Assembly: GCF_000633355.1 (NCBI RefSeq)
Contig: NZ_AYMQ01000081.1
Coordinates: 1 to 34,885, forward strand
DNA: 34,885 bases
Direction of reading: 5' to 3'
DNA from: Serratia sp. H1w
Lineage (GTDB): Bacteria > Pseudomonadota > Gammaproteobacteria > Enterobacterales > Enterobacteriaceae
This document shows positions 18,539 through 27,995 of the stretch, one piece after another. The notes beneath the pieces are model-generated. The model was not told the DNA's origin and did no database searches. It saw nothing but the letters and a program-made list of their open reading frames with translations. Both the position numbers and the translations under genes were made by a program. Numbering within the stretch: position 1 is the stretch's first letter; every line of letters starts with the position of its first letter.

Positions 18539-18566
18539 TCCGCCAACAGTGAACACTATTGGCGGA
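18539..18566. terminator. Stem-loop between convergent NRPS and condensation-enzyme genes
   Basis: A 13-base stem (one non-Watson-Crick position) closes a two-base loop: 18539-18551 pairs with 18554-18566. It lies between the two convergent stops and could end transcription from both sides. No strong T-run follows on either strand, so it may act mainly as a 3' end stabiliser. Confidence 0.55.
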
Positions 18567-18571
18567 AGACC

Positions 18572-19891
18572 CTATGGGTTTAGCAGCGGGTAAACCGGTT
18601 GCTGCCCTTCGTGCATCATCGCCCTGCGCAGGAAGTTGTCCAGATGGATGAACATCTCCTCAACGTCCTGCCCGGCATATATCTCCGGATCGGCATCAAT
18701 ATCGATGTGCAACTCACTGGCATCCGTGCGGCCACGCCAGGTAATGTTAAAACCATCCCCAGGGCCGCTTGCCATCACTTCGCGTTCGACTGCACAACCG
18801 GCAAACTGCGGAGGATCGAAGGGGAGCACATTGATTAACGGCGAGAAGAAATAGCGCGTCCCCTTCCCTAGTCCCTGATCGGTGGCCAAGGTTTCAATGC
18901 GATAGCGTCCGTGAGCCCGCAGGTCACGCAACGTTTTCGCGATGCGTTTGACATAGTCGGCCACCCGTTCCTGCGGTTCGATTTGAATAAAAAGCGGCAG
19001 AATATTCACCGCCAGCGCCGGCACACAGGCTGCGACCTTGCCCCGCCGATTCATCACTGGCACCCAGATGGGATGAACCTCTGCGCAATCCTCGCCATAA
19101 AGCTGAAACGTCAGCCAGGCCGCGGAAAGCGCCAGCAGCAAATCCGGCCAGCCGATGCCACAATATTCGGCGAAAGCGCTCAGTTGCTGGCTAAAATGGA
19201 TCGGTAGCATCGCTTCACTGTGCAGGCACTCCGCACCGTAGTCCTCTCCTCCCTTTTGCAATACGGGCAGCGAAGGCCCATCAGTCACATACCGCCGCCA
19301 ATACTCCGCGTCCTGCCGAGATTTTTCGCTATCGGCGTACTGCTGCTCTTCGGCCAGAAAAGCATAAAACGCGCCGAATGGCTGACTAGCGACTGTTTTT
19401 TGCCGCAGAGTGCGATAAAGCTCGGCGAGGCGATGTTCAATCAGCGCCATGCCAAAGCCATCAATAATGATGTGATGCGCCCGGATATAAACCGTGTAAT
19501 GCCCGGGAGAAAAGCGGAACAGCCAAACGGCCGCCAGCGGTTGACTCAACAAGTTGAGCTGGCCCTCGATATCGGCCTGCATCATCAATGTGGCAACGTC
19601 AGCCTGCTGTAACTCAATCAGGCGTACTTGAGGACAGCGTTGGGGATTGCAGCGCTGTAGCGGTAAAGCCTCGCGATCGGGCAGTTGAAACTGGATGGCA
19701 AAAACATCGGTTTCAACCGTCACCTGTTGCAACGCCGCCAACAATGCCTGTTCATCCAATTCACCGCGTAGTGTAATACAGTGGGCAACGGTCGATACGG
19801 GTTGATGCGGGTGAAAGGTAAACTCTTCCCAGAAATCAAATTGCGCTGGCGTCAGTGGCATCCAGCGGAGTGACTGAACAGTTTCCAACAT
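18572..19891 (-). CDS. Stand-alone condensation enzyme (VibH-like) of siderophore synthesis
   Basis: The 439-residue protein is a single condensation domain. It begins LTPAQFDFWEEF, like the first domain of EntF and like VibH, and has an intact active site HHIIIDG (His139-140, Asp144). No carrier or adenylation domain follows. VibH joins 2,3-dihydroxybenzoate, held on an aryl carrier, to the free polyamine norspermidine; the same role with another amine is likely here. The start at 19891 is supported by AAGGGATGG just upstream. A longer frame upstream has no such site. A strong Fur-box-like sequence lies 160-180 bases upstream. The aryl carrier and activating enzyme (EntB/EntE type) are not in the window. 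Confidence 0.87.
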   Translation of the reverse strand: MLETVQSLRWMPLTPAQFDFWEEFTFHPHQPVSTVAHCITLRGELDEQALLAALQQVTVETDVFAIQFQLPDREALPLQRCNPQRCPQVRLIELQQADVATLMMQADIEGQLNLLSQPLAAVWLFRFSPGHYTVYIRAHHIIIDGFGMALIEHRLAELYRTLRQKTVASQPFGAFYAFLAEEQQYADSEKSRQDAEYWRRYVTDGPSLPVLQKGGEDYGAECLHSEAMLPIHFSQQLSAFAEYCGIGWPDLLLALSAAWLTFQLYGEDCAEVHPIWVPVMNRRGKVAACVPALAVNILPLFIQIEPQERVADYVKRIAKTLRDLRAHGRYRIETLATDQGLGKGTRYFFSPLINVLPFDPPQFAGCAVEREVMASGPGDGFNITWRGRTDASELHIDIDADPEIYAGQDVEEMFIHLDNFLRRAMMHEGQQPVYPLLNP

Positions 19892-20053
19892 GTTCCATCC
19901 CTTTTCAGTTTTATCAGTGTGGTGACACAGCGACGTTGGTTCACCATCCGGTAAACGCCCAGCCTCGCTGCAGAAAACACCCGACATACTCAGCACTGAA
20001 ATTGAAAAGAATAGTTTGCTCGATCTGACTGGATGAGTAGTCCATCCATTGGT

Positions 20054-20072
20054 TTAAATAATAATCATTATC
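20054..20072. promoter_or_regulatory. Fur box upstream of the stand-alone condensation gene
   Basis: The stretch ATAATCATTATC is a perfect end-half of the Fur consensus, and 15 of 19 positions match by hand count. This is the best of the three Fur-like sites. It lies in the ~307-base gap between the condensation gene and tRNA-Asp. Apart from this site and the tRNA terminator I see nothing else in that gap. Confidence 0.75.
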
Positions 20073-20160
20073 ATTGATGAATGAAATAGCTTTAATACGC
20101 TTTCAGCTAACGCTGACAATGGGGGAAAACCGAAGGGGGGAGGATGCTGCAGAAAAGACG

Positions 20161-20190
20161 AAGCCCTGAGTTATTGCTAACTCAGGGCTT
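20161..20190 (-). terminator. Intrinsic terminator of tRNA-Asp (aspV)
   Basis: A 13-base perfect stem around AAGCCCTGAGTTA and its complement lies just past the tRNA 3' end. On the minus strand it is followed by CGTCTTTT. The same stem sequence, shortened, follows the second tRNA-Asp. Confidence 0.8.
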
Positions 20191-20198
20191 CTGAATGT

Positions 20199-20275
20199 TG
20201 GCGGAACGGACGGGGCTCGAACCCGCGACCCCCTGCGTGACAGGCAGGTATTCTAACCAACTGAACTACCGCTCC
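20199..20275 (-). tRNA. aspV: tRNA-Asp (GTC), aspV position
   Basis: The 77-base gene read on the minus strand starts GGAGCGGTAGTTCAG, has the anticodon GTC in CCTGTCACG, and ends CGTTCCGCCA with CCA encoded. It matches E. coli tRNA-Asp almost base for base. It sits beside dnaQ as aspV does in E. coli. A second identical copy lies at 34613-34689. Confidence 0.97.
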
Positions 20276-20307
20276 GCAACGTTCCCTCTTGCGGGGGAAC
20301 GAGCCGA

Positions 20308-20336
20308 ATATTACGGTTGCCTCGCCGTTCCGTCAA
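20308..20336 (-). promoter_or_regulatory. Sigma70 promoter of tRNA-Asp (aspV)
   Basis: On the minus strand TTGACG (20336-20331) and TAATAT (20313-20308) are separated by exactly 17 bases, followed by a GC-rich discriminator. This is what is expected for a strongly expressed, stringently controlled tRNA gene. A seven-pair hairpin (20280-20301) lies in the leader. Confidence 0.8.
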
Positions 20337-20397
20337 CGTCTTTTCTTATAAAAAGAGTCGTTTGCACAGTTTTTCAACGAACCTTAACTCGAGCGCA

Positions 20398-20487
20398 GCA
20401 TGCGGCGCCCCGACGTAGTGCACACATAACCAGCCAACGACGCTGAACTGGCTCCCTCGCCCTTTGGGAGAGGGTTGGGGTGAGGGG
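20398..20487. repeat. Dispersed intergenic repeat element, copy 1
   Basis: This ~90-base sequence contains CCCTCGCCCTTTGGGAGAGG and GGTTGGGGTGAGGGG at one end and GCATGCGGCGCC at the other. It recurs in inverted orientation at 34353-34443 with high similarity. It ends three bases from the dnaQ stop codon. It is non-coding and looks like a short mobile or REP-type element. Confidence 0.75.
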
Positions 20488-20490
20488 ACG

Positions 20491-21237
20491 TTATTCAGCC
20501 TCTGCACCACCACGCCACAGGCAACTGCCGCCCTTCTTGAGCACCAGATCCAGACGGGCTTCATGGGCCTGCAATTCTTCGTCACTGGCATAAATCACTT
20601 TCATCGCCGTCGCTGGGCGCTGGATGCGTTGAATATCCTGGGTGGAGTCCGTCTGCTGGGTGTCCCCTTCCATCTGGAAAGCCATCGAAGTCTGACCACC
20701 GGTCATCGCCAGATAGACTTCCGCCAGGATCTCGGCATCGAGCAAAGCGCCATGCAGCGTTCGCTTGGTGTTGTCTATCTCGTAACGGTTGCACAGGGCA
20801 TCGAGGTTGTTACGCTTGCCCGGGAACAGGCGGCGCGCCATCAACAGGCTATCGGTGATGGTGCAGAACGTCTCCGTCTTCGGGATATCGCGCTGCAACA
20901 TGCGGAATTCGTGATCCATAAAGCCGATATCGAACGACGCGTTATGGATGACTAACTCACCGCCACGGATAAAGTCGATAAATTCAGCGGCGATCTGATC
21001 GAAAGTGGGCTTGTCCGCCAGGAACTCATCGCTGATCCCGTGCACGCCATAAGCTTCCGGATCCACCAGCCGATCGGGCTTGACGTAAACGTGGAAGTGG
21101 CGCCCGGTCAGGCGGCGGTTGATCACCTCAACGGCCCCGATCTCAATGATGCGGTGCCCTTCGTAGTGAACCCCTAGCTTGTTCATACCGGTAGTTTCGG
21201 TATCGAGAACGATCTGTCTGGTTGGTGTAACGATCAT
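20491..21237 (-). CDS. dnaQ: DNA polymerase III epsilon subunit (3'-5' proofreading exonuclease)
   Basis: The 248-residue protein is DnaQ, the proofreading subunit of the replicative polymerase core with DnaE and HolE. The three exonuclease motifs are visible: DTETTGMN (ExoI), [14 protein letters not shown] (ExoII) and [15 protein letters not shown] (ExoIII with the conserved His and Asp). The C-terminal [18 protein letters not shown] matches the DnaE-binding tail. It ends GGAEAE, a few residues longer than E. coli DnaQ, right beside a repeat element. It diverges from rnhA across a 72-base shared promoter region, as in E. coli. Confidence 0.98.
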   Translation of the reverse strand: MIVTPTRQIVLDTETTGMNKLGVHYEGHRIIEIGAVEVINRRLTGRHFHVYVKPDRLVDPEAYGVHGISDEFLADKPTFDQIAAEFIDFIRGGELVIHNASFDIGFMDHEFRMLQRDIPKTETFCTITDSLLMARRLFPGKRNNLDALCNRYEIDNTKRTLHGALLDAEILAEVYLAMTGGQTSMAFQMEGDTQQTDSTQDIQRIQRPATAMKVIYASDEELQAHEARLDLVLKKGGSCLWRGGAEAE

Positions 21238-21309
21238 ATTGATGTGCTCGTAGCGCTGGTTTATGTCAGACTTGGCTTTTATAAAACTGATAGGAAGAGT
21301 CTACCAGAG

Positions 21310-21777
21310 ATGCTTAAACAGGTAGAAATTTTCACCGACGGCTCTTGTCTCGGTAATCCAGGCCCCGGCGGTTACGGCGCAATTCTGCGCTATAAGCAGC
21401 ACGAGAAATTGTTCAGCGCGGGTTATTACCTGACGACCAATAACCGTATGGAGCTGATGGCCGCAATTGTGGCCCTAGAAGCCCTGACCACCCCTTGCGA
21501 AGTGGTGCTGAGCACCGATAGCCAGTACGTGCGCCAGGGGATCACCAGTTGGATCCATAACTGGAAAAAGCGCGGCTGGAAAACCGCCGATAAAAAACCG
21601 GTGAAGAACGTCGATCTCTGGCAGCGTCTGGATCTGGCAATTGCCCGCCACACCATCCGCTGGGAGTGGGTCAAAGGCCATGCTGGACACCCGGAAAACG
21701 AACGCTGCGACGTGCTGGCTCGCGATGCGGCGGGCAGCCCAACTCAGGATGACGTTGGCTACAAACCCGAAGCTTAA
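21310..21777 (+). CDS. rnhA: Ribonuclease HI
   Basis: The 155-residue protein is RNase HI, which cuts the RNA strand of RNA-DNA hybrids. The catalytic acids are present in [21 protein letters not shown] and [10 protein letters not shown], and the active-site loop in [14 protein letters not shown]. The start MLKQVEIF at 21310 gives exactly the E. coli length; the frame is open further upstream but has no matching sequence. The stop overlaps the end of yafS by four bases (convergent). Confidence 0.98.
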   Translation: MLKQVEIFTDGSCLGNPGPGGYGAILRYKQHEKLFSAGYYLTTNNRMELMAAIVALEALTTPCEVVLSTDSQYVRQGITSWIHNWKKRGWKTADKKPVKNVDLWQRLDLAIARHTIRWEWVKGHAGHPENERCDVLARDAAGSPTQDDVGYKPEA

Positions 21778-22493
21778 GGCAGTTTACGATAGCTCTTGGT
21801 CGCGCCTACTGCGCGGCCGAGAGACTGTTTCCTCGCCCCCATTTTCATCGGCGTTGGCGTCAGTGGCAGGGTTCTCTTACGGGCCACAATCACGCTCATA
21901 CAGCCAAGCGCCGGTAAATGCGTACTCAAGAAAGTGCCCCCCTTACGCTGCCAGGGCAACACGTGGAAACGCGTCTGCTCCAACACTTCATAATTAAGCA
22001 GGCTGAGCCAATCCAACAGGCGCATCTGGGTAAACATCCGGCTGACGTAAGGCTGGCGTTTGCGCAACAGGGGGATCAGCTTGCCTAAGCCAAGCAGGCT
22101 GAAGGGATTGAAGCTGCTGATCACCAGCCAACCATCATCGATCATCACGCGATCGACCTCACGCAACATGCGGTGCGGGTCATCGGCGTAGGAGAGCGTA
22201 TGGGCCAGCAGGCAAGCATCGACGGATTTGGCGGCAAAAGGCAACTGATAGGGATCGGCCAGCACATGCAGGTTTTCCCCGGCCAATCCCACGTTAACCT
22301 GATGCGAGATAGCACAGATTTCCGTATCCAGCTCGGCACTGAGATTGCCAATCTTCAGCAGATGGAAACCAAACATCTTGGACCACCAGGGCTGCAACTG
22401 TTGCTCCAGCGCGTCACGATAGTATTCCCCCCACGGCAACCCGGCCCAGGAATAAGGGCTGGTGAGCTTTTGTAGAGTCTGGGCTGGTTTCAT
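21774..22493 (-). CDS. yafS: YafS, SAM-dependent methyltransferase-like protein
   Basis: The 239-residue protein has a class I methyltransferase fold. An acidic loop follows strand two ([17 protein letters not shown]), and [24 protein letters not shown] with [17 protein letters not shown] is typical of UbiE-like enzymes. The classic glycine-rich motif I is weak ([11 protein letters not shown]), so activity is uncertain. Its substrate is unknown in E. coli as well. Its place between rnhA and gloB, divergent from gloB by 43 bases, is the conserved enterobacterial order. Confidence 0.93.
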   Translation of the reverse strand: MKPAQTLQKLTSPYSWAGLPWGEYYRDALEQQLQPWWSKMFGFHLLKIGNLSAELDTEICAISHQVNVGLAGENLHVLADPYQLPFAAKSVDACLLAHTLSYADDPHRMLREVDRVMIDDGWLVISSFNPFSLLGLGKLIPLLRKRQPYVSRMFTQMRLLDWLSLLNYEVLEQTRFHVLPWQRKGGTFLSTHLPALGCMSVIVARKRTLPLTPTPMKMGARKQSLGRAVGATKSYRKLP

Positions 22494-22536
22494 GCTTAAG
22501 TGTCTCTTTCAAACCGTTGCCTACGAGAGGTGTTCC

Positions 22537-23292
22537 ATGAATCTTATCAGCATTCCCGCTTTTCAGGACAATTACATTTGGTTATTGGCTGACCAGCAAG
22601 GGCGCTGCGTGATCGTCGATCCTGGCGAAGCTGGCCCGGTACTGAAGGCGCTGTCCCAGCAACAACTCACGCCCGATGCCATATTATTGACCCATCACCA
22701 CCACGACCATGTCGGCGGCGTGGCGGCAATCGTTGCGCAATATCCGGATCTGCCGGTTTACGGACCGGAAGAAACCGCCAATAAGGGGGCAAATCGGCTG
22801 GTTCACGATGGCGATATTCTCGAAATTGGTGGACGCCGCTACACCACCATCGCGGTTCCCGGGCATACCCTGGGTCACGTGGCATTCTACAGTGAGCCTT
22901 ATCTTTTCTGTGGAGATACGCTTTTTTCTGCGGGCTGCGGGCGGCTGTTTGAAGGAACTGCGGAGCAAATGTACCACTCATTTCAACGGCTCGCGCAACT
23001 TCCCGATGAAACCCTGATTTGTTGCGCACACGAATACACGCTCTCAAATCTTAAGTTTGCCAGGACAATATTGCCGCAAGATCGCCAAATTGAAACATAT
23101 CAGCAACAAATAGAGCAATCAAGGGCAAAAGGAGTGTCTAGCCTGCCCACAACGCTGCATTTAGAGCGTAAAATTAATCTATTTTTACGTTGCCATGACA
23201 CTGATTTACAAAAAGAATTAGGCTTTAATTCACCACCAAAGCAGCTTCATTCAGTTTTTTCCGAATTACGCCTGCGCAAGGATGCCTTCTAA
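22537..23292 (+). CDS. gloB: Hydroxyacylglutathione hydrolase (glyoxalase II)
   Basis: The 251-residue metallo-beta-lactamase-fold enzyme hydrolyses S-lactoylglutathione to lactate and glutathione, the second step of methylglyoxal removal. The metal site [11 protein letters not shown] (His53, His55, Asp57, His58), VPGHTLGH and [18 protein letters not shown] are all present. A C-terminal lysine and arginine-rich region should bind glutathione. The start MNLISIPAF is fixed by GAGAGG upstream and by homology. Confidence 0.98.
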   Translation: MNLISIPAFQDNYIWLLADQQGRCVIVDPGEAGPVLKALSQQQLTPDAILLTHHHHDHVGGVAAIVAQYPDLPVYGPEETANKGANRLVHDGDILEIGGRRYTTIAVPGHTLGHVAFYSEPYLFCGDTLFSAGCGRLFEGTAEQMYHSFQRLAQLPDETLICCAHEYTLSNLKFARTILPQDRQIETYQQQIEQSRAKGVSSLPTTLHLERKINLFLRCHDTDLQKELGFNSPPKQLHSVFSELRLRKDAF

Positions 23293-23363
23293 GCTTTTAG
23301 TTGTGTTTTTTGATTAAGCAAAGTATCCTTGCTCGTCTTTTAAGCAACTATATTGACACACAC

Positions 23364-24737
23364 ATGAAGGCTAAAGCGATACTTCTCGCCTCGGTCTTGT
23401 TGGTGGGTTGCCAGTCATCCAGGCAGGATGCACCGGCACCAACGCAGCATGCACAGAGTCTGTCTTCGGCAGGTCAAGAAAGTGAAGCAGGAGAGTACAC
23501 AGCGAGTTCGGCACGGTGGCTAGACAGTAACAGTAGCGCCACTCAGCAGAACCTGTGGAACTTCATTAGCGACGAGCTGAAGATGGAGGTTCCGGAAAAC
23601 GACCGGATCCGTGAACAAAAAAGAAAATATTTAAAAAGTAAGAGCTATCTCCACGATGTAACACTACGGGCAGAGCCGTACATGTACTGGATAGTCGGGC
23701 AGATTAAGAAACGCAATATGCCGATGGAACTGGTACTGCTACCCATAGTGGAGAGCGCTTTTGACCCTCACGCCACGTCAAGTGCCAATGCCGCAGGGCT
23801 ATGGCAGATCGTGCCGCAAACGGGTCGCAATTATGGTTTGAAAAACAATCAGTGGTATGACGGGCGCCGTGATGTTGTGGCCTCGACAACCGCTGCGCTT
23901 AACATGATGGAGCGTTTGAACCGCATGTTTGACGGTGACTGGTTACTGACCATCGCCGCGTATAACAGTGGTGAAGGCCGAGTCATGCAGGCGGTTAAGG
24001 CGAATAAACGTCAGGGTAAGTCCACCGAGTTCTGGGCATTGTCGCTTCCGCGTGAAACGTCAATCTATGTCCCGAAAATGCTGGCACTGAGCGATATCAT
24101 CAAGCACAGCAAAAAGTACGGCGTCAAGTTGCCAAAAACTGACGAAACCCGTGCACTGGCGCGTATTGATGTCGGGCAGCAGATCCAGTTGACTCAGGCG
24201 GCAGAGATGTCTGGGCTTTCACTCACCAAGATGAAAGCTTACAACCCTGGCTACAAGAAAGGCGTTACGGCACCTAATGGGCCCCATTACATCATGGTTC
24301 CCAAGAAGAATGCCGCACAGTTGAAAGACTCGTTGGCCGACGGACAGATAGCTGCGACATTACCAACGACCCAGTTGGCGAAGAACAGCGGCCTGTCAGG
24401 CGGAAGTGCGTATAAGGTTCGCTCCGGCGATACGTTATCCACCATCGCCAAACGCTTGAACGTTAAGACCAGCGATTTGCAGAGTTGGAACAATTTGCGT
24501 GGCAAGAGCACGCTGAAAGTTGGGCAAACCCTGCAAGTGGCCAGCAATGCCAGAGATAACAGCAGCATCACCTATCAGGTACGTAAAGGTGATTCGCTCT
24601 CCAGTATTGCACGTCGTCACGGCGTCGAAATTAACGACGTGATGCGTTGGAACTCAACGCTCGGCAAAGGCAGCAGTCTGCAACCCGGTGTGAAACTTAC
24701 CCTGTTTGTCAGCAACAAATCGTCGCCGGAAACCTAA
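23364..24737 (+). CDS. mltD: Membrane-bound lytic murein transglycosylase D
   Basis: The 457-residue lipoprotein has a lipobox LLVGC with lipidated Cys16. An SLT transglycosylase domain follows, with catalytic Glu130 in VESAFDPHATS and GLWQIVPQTGRNYGL. Two LysM peptidoglycan-binding repeats (YKVRSGDTLSTIAKRLNV and YQVRKGDSLSSIARRHGV) end the protein. It cleaves glycan strands in the periplasm during wall turnover. The start at 23364 gives the proper lipoprotein signal. A strong terminator follows. Confidence 0.97.
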   Translation: MKAKAILLASVLLVGCQSSRQDAPAPTQHAQSLSSAGQESEAGEYTASSARWLDSNSSATQQNLWNFISDELKMEVPENDRIREQKRKYLKSKSYLHDVTLRAEPYMYWIVGQIKKRNMPMELVLLPIVESAFDPHATSSANAAGLWQIVPQTGRNYGLKNNQWYDGRRDVVASTTAALNMMERLNRMFDGDWLLTIAAYNSGEGRVMQAVKANKRQGKSTEFWALSLPRETSIYVPKMLALSDIIKHSKKYGVKLPKTDETRALARIDVGQQIQLTQAAEMSGLSLTKMKAYNPGYKKGVTAPNGPHYIMVPKKNAAQLKDSLADGQIAATLPTTQLAKNSGLSGGSAYKVRSGDTLSTIAKRLNVKTSDLQSWNNLRGKSTLKVGQTLQVASNARDNSSITYQVRKGDSLSSIARRHGVEINDVMRWNSTLGKGSSLQPGVKLTLFVSNKSSPET

Positions 24738-24748
24738 GCATTCGCCAC

Positions 24749-24777
24749 AAAAAAAGCATCCCTCGGGATGCTTTTTT
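24749..24777. terminator. Bidirectional intrinsic terminator between mltD and yafD
   Basis: GCATCC and GGATGC flank a CTCG tetraloop, with a run of A before and T after the stem. It can therefore stop transcription from both convergent genes. Confidence 0.9.
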
Positions 24778-24792
24778 ATTGCCCAGATTTCG

Positions 24793-25587
24793 CTACCAGA
24801 CCGGCTTATCGGTTTGCGGATGGAACTCTACCAGCAGCGGATTATGATCCGAGGCCTGAGTCACCAGTACCGATGCCTCGGTGACGCCCAGGTTGCGGTA
24901 AAAGATAAAGTCCAGCGGGCGACCGAAGGCTTTGCGGCGATGATCGTTGGCGAAGTTCACTTCGTGCAACGCCATGTCGCTGGCAAACTGATACAGCGCA
25001 TTGATGCGCTTGCGGCTCCAGGCGTTAAAATCCCCCGCCATGATCACCGGCCCCCGATGCAGGGCGATCTGCTCGCCAATCGGGTCGAGCTGTTTACTGT
25101 AAACATCGACCCCCAGGCTAAAGTTCACCGCGTGGATATTCACCACCATCAACAGCTCGCCGTTGAACAGCGGGTAAACGGTGATCAACGCCGACTTAGC
25201 CAAACGCAGCAGCGGCTCCCGCTCACGCAACGGGCAGCAATACACCGGATGCGCGGCCGACAGCGTCATCACACCGGAGGGATGTTGCGGCAACACAAAG
25301 GCAGGCACCTGATCGGCGGCCAGATAGTTAGAGGTGGCAAAACTGACCAATTCCGGCGTGGTCTGCGCTTCTTGCAACAGCACCAACTGGGCATCTTTGC
25401 CGAAGTCTTTCAACACCGACAGCCAATCGGCACGCTGCTGCTTGAAAATATTCCATACCATCACCCGCAGCGCACCGGACGTAGGCAACGCGGCCCCGGG
25501 CGGCAGCGGCTGATTGATAGCACCAGGGAAAATCCGTTCAACTGGCTGGCCAGCAACATACCTCATTGCATAAGTTCGTTTCGGCAC
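24793..25587 (-). CDS. yafD: YafD, endonuclease/exonuclease/phosphatase-family protein
   Basis: The 264-residue protein is nearly collinear with E. coli YafD. It shows the EEP-fold motifs [40 protein letters not shown] and [11 protein letters not shown], which hold the metal and phosphate groups. Its substrate is not established. The start is a GTG, with an in-frame ATG 21 bases later; the GTG version matches the E. coli N-terminus ([11 protein letters not shown]). In E. coli yafE lies between yafD and mltD; it is missing here. Confidence 0.94.
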   Translation of the reverse strand: MPKRTYAMRYVAGQPVERIFPGAINQPLPPGAALPTSGALRVMVWNIFKQQRADWLSVLKDFGKDAQLVLLQEAQTTPELVSFATSNYLAADQVPAFVLPQHPSGVMTLSAAHPVYCCPLREREPLLRLAKSALITVYPLFNGELLMVVNIHAVNFSLGVDVYSKQLDPIGEQIALHRGPVIMAGDFNAWSRKRINALYQFASDMALHEVNFANDHRRKAFGRPLDFIFYRNLGVTEASVLVTQASDHNPLLVEFHPQTDKPVW

Positions 25588-25784
25588 GTTATTCGCCTAT
25601 TTCCCATTTGGATGAACATCAAGTTGGCAGCAACATCGCTACCGGGATTGAATTGAGTATACGCCTGAGCTGCGCGACCAGCATGGCTTTTGACATTATG
25701 TTATAGGGGCGAGGTGGGTTGAATTCAATTGATCAAGCGTATAGGTCTGTAAAGGTTAGCGCTAAAAAGTGATAAATGCGAAAA

Positions 25785-25802
25785 GGCCCGCAGATGCGGG
25801 CC
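25785..25802 (-). terminator. Intrinsic terminator after the MFS transporter gene
   Basis: GGCCCGCA and TGCGGGCC form a perfect eight-base stem with a short loop. On the minus strand TTTT follows. It lies 23 bases past the MFS stop. Confidence 0.85.
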
Positions 25803-25825
25803 ACGAACAAGAGGGCTAGAGGAGC

Positions 25826-27001
25826 TTAAGCAAACTGCCGTTGGTATTGTTTATCCAAACGACCGCTAAGACCAATCAACAACAGCGCTCCCACCACAAT
25901 CAGCGCACCAATCCATGGCGTTTGTGCCAGCCCCAGCGAGGCGACGGTCTGCCCGCCAACCACCGAACCCAACGCAATCCCTACGTTGAACGCCGCGATA
26001 TTCAGGCCAGAAGCCACGTCTACCGCATTCGGCGTGTACTGCTCGGCCTTCTGCACCACATAAACCTGCAAACCAGGGACGTTACCAAAGGCAAATACTC
26101 CCATCACGACCACCGTCAGCAGCGCGGCAACGCTGTGGCTGGCAGTAAACTGAAACACCAGCAACAAGGCGGCTAATGCGGCAAAGATAAAGCTCAGCGC
26201 CCGCACCGCACCATGACGATCGGCCAGTTTGCCCCCCCAGATATTACCAATGGCAACCGCAATGCCGTAGGCCAGCAAGATCCAACTGACCGCCGGGGCT
26301 GAGAAGCCAGCCAGTTCCTGCATCATAGGAGCCAGGAAGGTAAAGGTGGTGAACACGCCGCCGTAGCCAAGCGCGGTAACGGCGTAAATCAGCAGCAGAC
26401 GTGGGTGAGTCAGCACTTGCAGCTGATCGCGGATGCTGGCGCTGGCCTGATTTTTGATGTCGTTCGGGATCAGGATCAGGCTGGCAATAATCGCTATCAT
26501 GCCAATCAATGACACCGCCAGGAAGGTCTCACGCCAACCAAAGTGCTGGCCGATAAAGGTACCTAACGGTACGCCGGTCACCAGTGCAACGGTCAAGCCA
26601 CCAAACATGATGGCGATAGCTGAAGCCGCCTTCTCTTTAGGTACCAGGCTGGTCGCAATGGTAGATCCCACCGAGAAAAACACCCCATGCGCCAGGCCAG
26701 TCAGTAAACGAGCGACCACCAGCGATTCATAGCTCGGTGACTGCCAGGCCAGCAGGTTGCCAAGGGTGAACAACACCATCAGGCCTACCAGCAACATCTT
26801 GCGCGGCACGCGGCCGGTCAACGCGGTCAAGACCGGCGCACCAATCGCCACCCCAATGGCATAGAGGGTCACCAGTAGTCCTGCAGATGGCACGGTGACG
26901 TTCAACTGCTCTGCGATGGTCGGGATCAGTCCGACAATCACAAACTCCGTGGTGCCGATGGCAAAGGCACTGATGGTCAAGGCAAGTAAAGCGAGTGGCA
27001 T
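25826..27001 (-). CDS. MFS transporter, DHA1 drug/sugar efflux type
   Basis: The 391-residue protein has twelve hydrophobic segments. It opens with LLALTISAFAIGTTEFVIVG, a signature of the YdhP/AraJ/SotB group of exporters, followed by RVPRKMLLVGL (loop 2-3 motif) and GGKLADRHGAVRAL in the second half. The ATG at 27001 has GGAG just upstream and is preferred over an upstream TTG. It is divergent from the LysR gene yafC across ~100 bases. It is not part of the E. coli yafD-yafC neighbourhood, so it is an insertion or a lineage-specific gene. The substrate cannot be told; control by YafC is a reasonable guess from position. Confidence 0.88.
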   Translation of the reverse strand: MPLALLALTISAFAIGTTEFVIVGLIPTIAEQLNVTVPSAGLLVTLYAIGVAIGAPVLTALTGRVPRKMLLVGLMVLFTLGNLLAWQSPSYESLVVARLLTGLAHGVFFSVGSTIATSLVPKEKAASAIAIMFGGLTVALVTGVPLGTFIGQHFGWRETFLAVSLIGMIAIIASLILIPNDIKNQASASIRDQLQVLTHPRLLLIYAVTALGYGGVFTTFTFLAPMMQELAGFSAPAVSWILLAYGIAVAIGNIWGGKLADRHGAVRALSFIFAALAALLLVFQFTASHSVAALLTVVVMGVFAFGNVPGLQVYVVQKAEQYTPNAVDVASGLNIAAFNVGIALGSVVGGQTVASLGLAQTPWIGALIVVGALLLIGLSGRLDKQYQRQFA

Positions 27002-27104
27002 AGCTAACTCCAAAAACGTTCGGGTTGATGGCGCTGATTATCTGCCTATGCTTAAATGATAAAAATGCTCAAAATTTCAAATAAATTTTGCTGATGGAGC
27101 AACA

Positions 27105-27995
27105 ATGAAGGCGAATTCGGATGAACTGATCACCTTTGTCACGGTGGTGGAAAGCGGTAGCTTCAGCCGCGCAGCGGAACGCCTGGAACAGGCAAACTCG
27201 GTGGTCAGCCGCACGGTGAAAAAGCTGGAGAGTAAATTGGGAGTCACGCTGCTCAATCGCACCACCCGCCAGATCAGCCTCACGCAGGAGGGGGAGAGCT
27301 ATTTCCGCCAGGTGCAGAAAGTCCTGAGCGATATGGCTGCGGCGGAAAACGCGCTGATGGAAAGCCGCTTGCAACCCCGAGGTCTGTTACGCATCGATGC
27401 CGCAACGCCGGTCGTGTTACACGTGCTGACTCCCTTGGTGGGCGAGTTTCGTGCTCGCTACCCGGAAATGTCGCTCTCACTGGTTTCCTCAGAAACCTTT
27501 ATCAACCTGATCGAGCGTAAGGTCGATATCGCCATCCGCGTGGGGGAACTGACAGACTCAAGTTTGAAGGCGCGTAAACTGATGACCAGCTATCGAAAAA
27601 TAGTGACGTCACCGGCCTATCTGAAGCAGTTCGGTACCCCGCAAACCGTGGAGGAGTTGACGCATCACTGCTGCATCGGCTTCAACGATCTGCCCAACCT
27701 GAACCGCTGGCCATTAGCCTGCGCCGACGGCCGGCAGTTGGAGATCACGCCAGGGCTGACCACCAACAGCGGAGAAACCCAGCGCCACCTGTGTCTGCAT
27801 GGTAACGGCATCGCCTGCCTGTCGAACTTTATGATCGATGAAGACATCCAGCGCGGAGATTTAGTCCCGATCCTGGTCGAGGAAACGCTGCCGGTAGCCG
27901 TGCCGGTCAATGCGGTGTATTACAGCGATAGCGCCGTGAGCAACCGCCTGCGCAGCTTTATCGATTTTCTCAGCGAGAATCTGGCCCCCCGCTAG
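27105..27995 (+). CDS. yafC: LysR-family transcriptional regulator YafC
   Basis: The 296-residue protein has an N-terminal winged helix-turn-helix ([46 protein letters not shown]) and a periplasmic-binding-like effector domain with [18 protein letters not shown]. It follows E. coli YafC closely along its length. Its place between yafD and dkgB also agrees with E. coli, although extra genes now lie on both sides. Its stop overlaps that of the next, convergent gene by four bases. The divergent MFS gene is the most likely target. Confidence 0.92.
   Translation: MKANSDELITFVTVVESGSFSRAAERLEQANSVVSRTVKKLESKLGVTLLNRTTRQISLTQEGESYFRQVQKVLSDMAAAENALMESRLQPRGLLRIDAATPVVLHVLTPLVGEFRARYPEMSLSLVSSETFINLIERKVDIAIRVGELTDSSLKARKLMTSYRKIVTSPAYLKQFGTPQTVEELTHHCCIGFNDLPNLNRWPLACADGRQLEITPGLTTNSGETQRHLCLHGNGIACLSNFMIDEDIQRGDLVPILVEETLPVAVPVNAVYYSDSAVSNRLRSFIDFLSENLAPR

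Noticed and set aside
20195-20446. Short open frame over tRNA-Asp
   Set aside because: It is made of tRNA and repeat sequence read as protein; it is a known type of false gene call (AERTGLEPATPCVTGRYSNQL).
24706-25656. 316-residue open frame on the plus strand
   Set aside because: It is antisense to yafD, which is recognised along its full length; the sequence is rich in His, Gln and Arg, as antisense frames often are.
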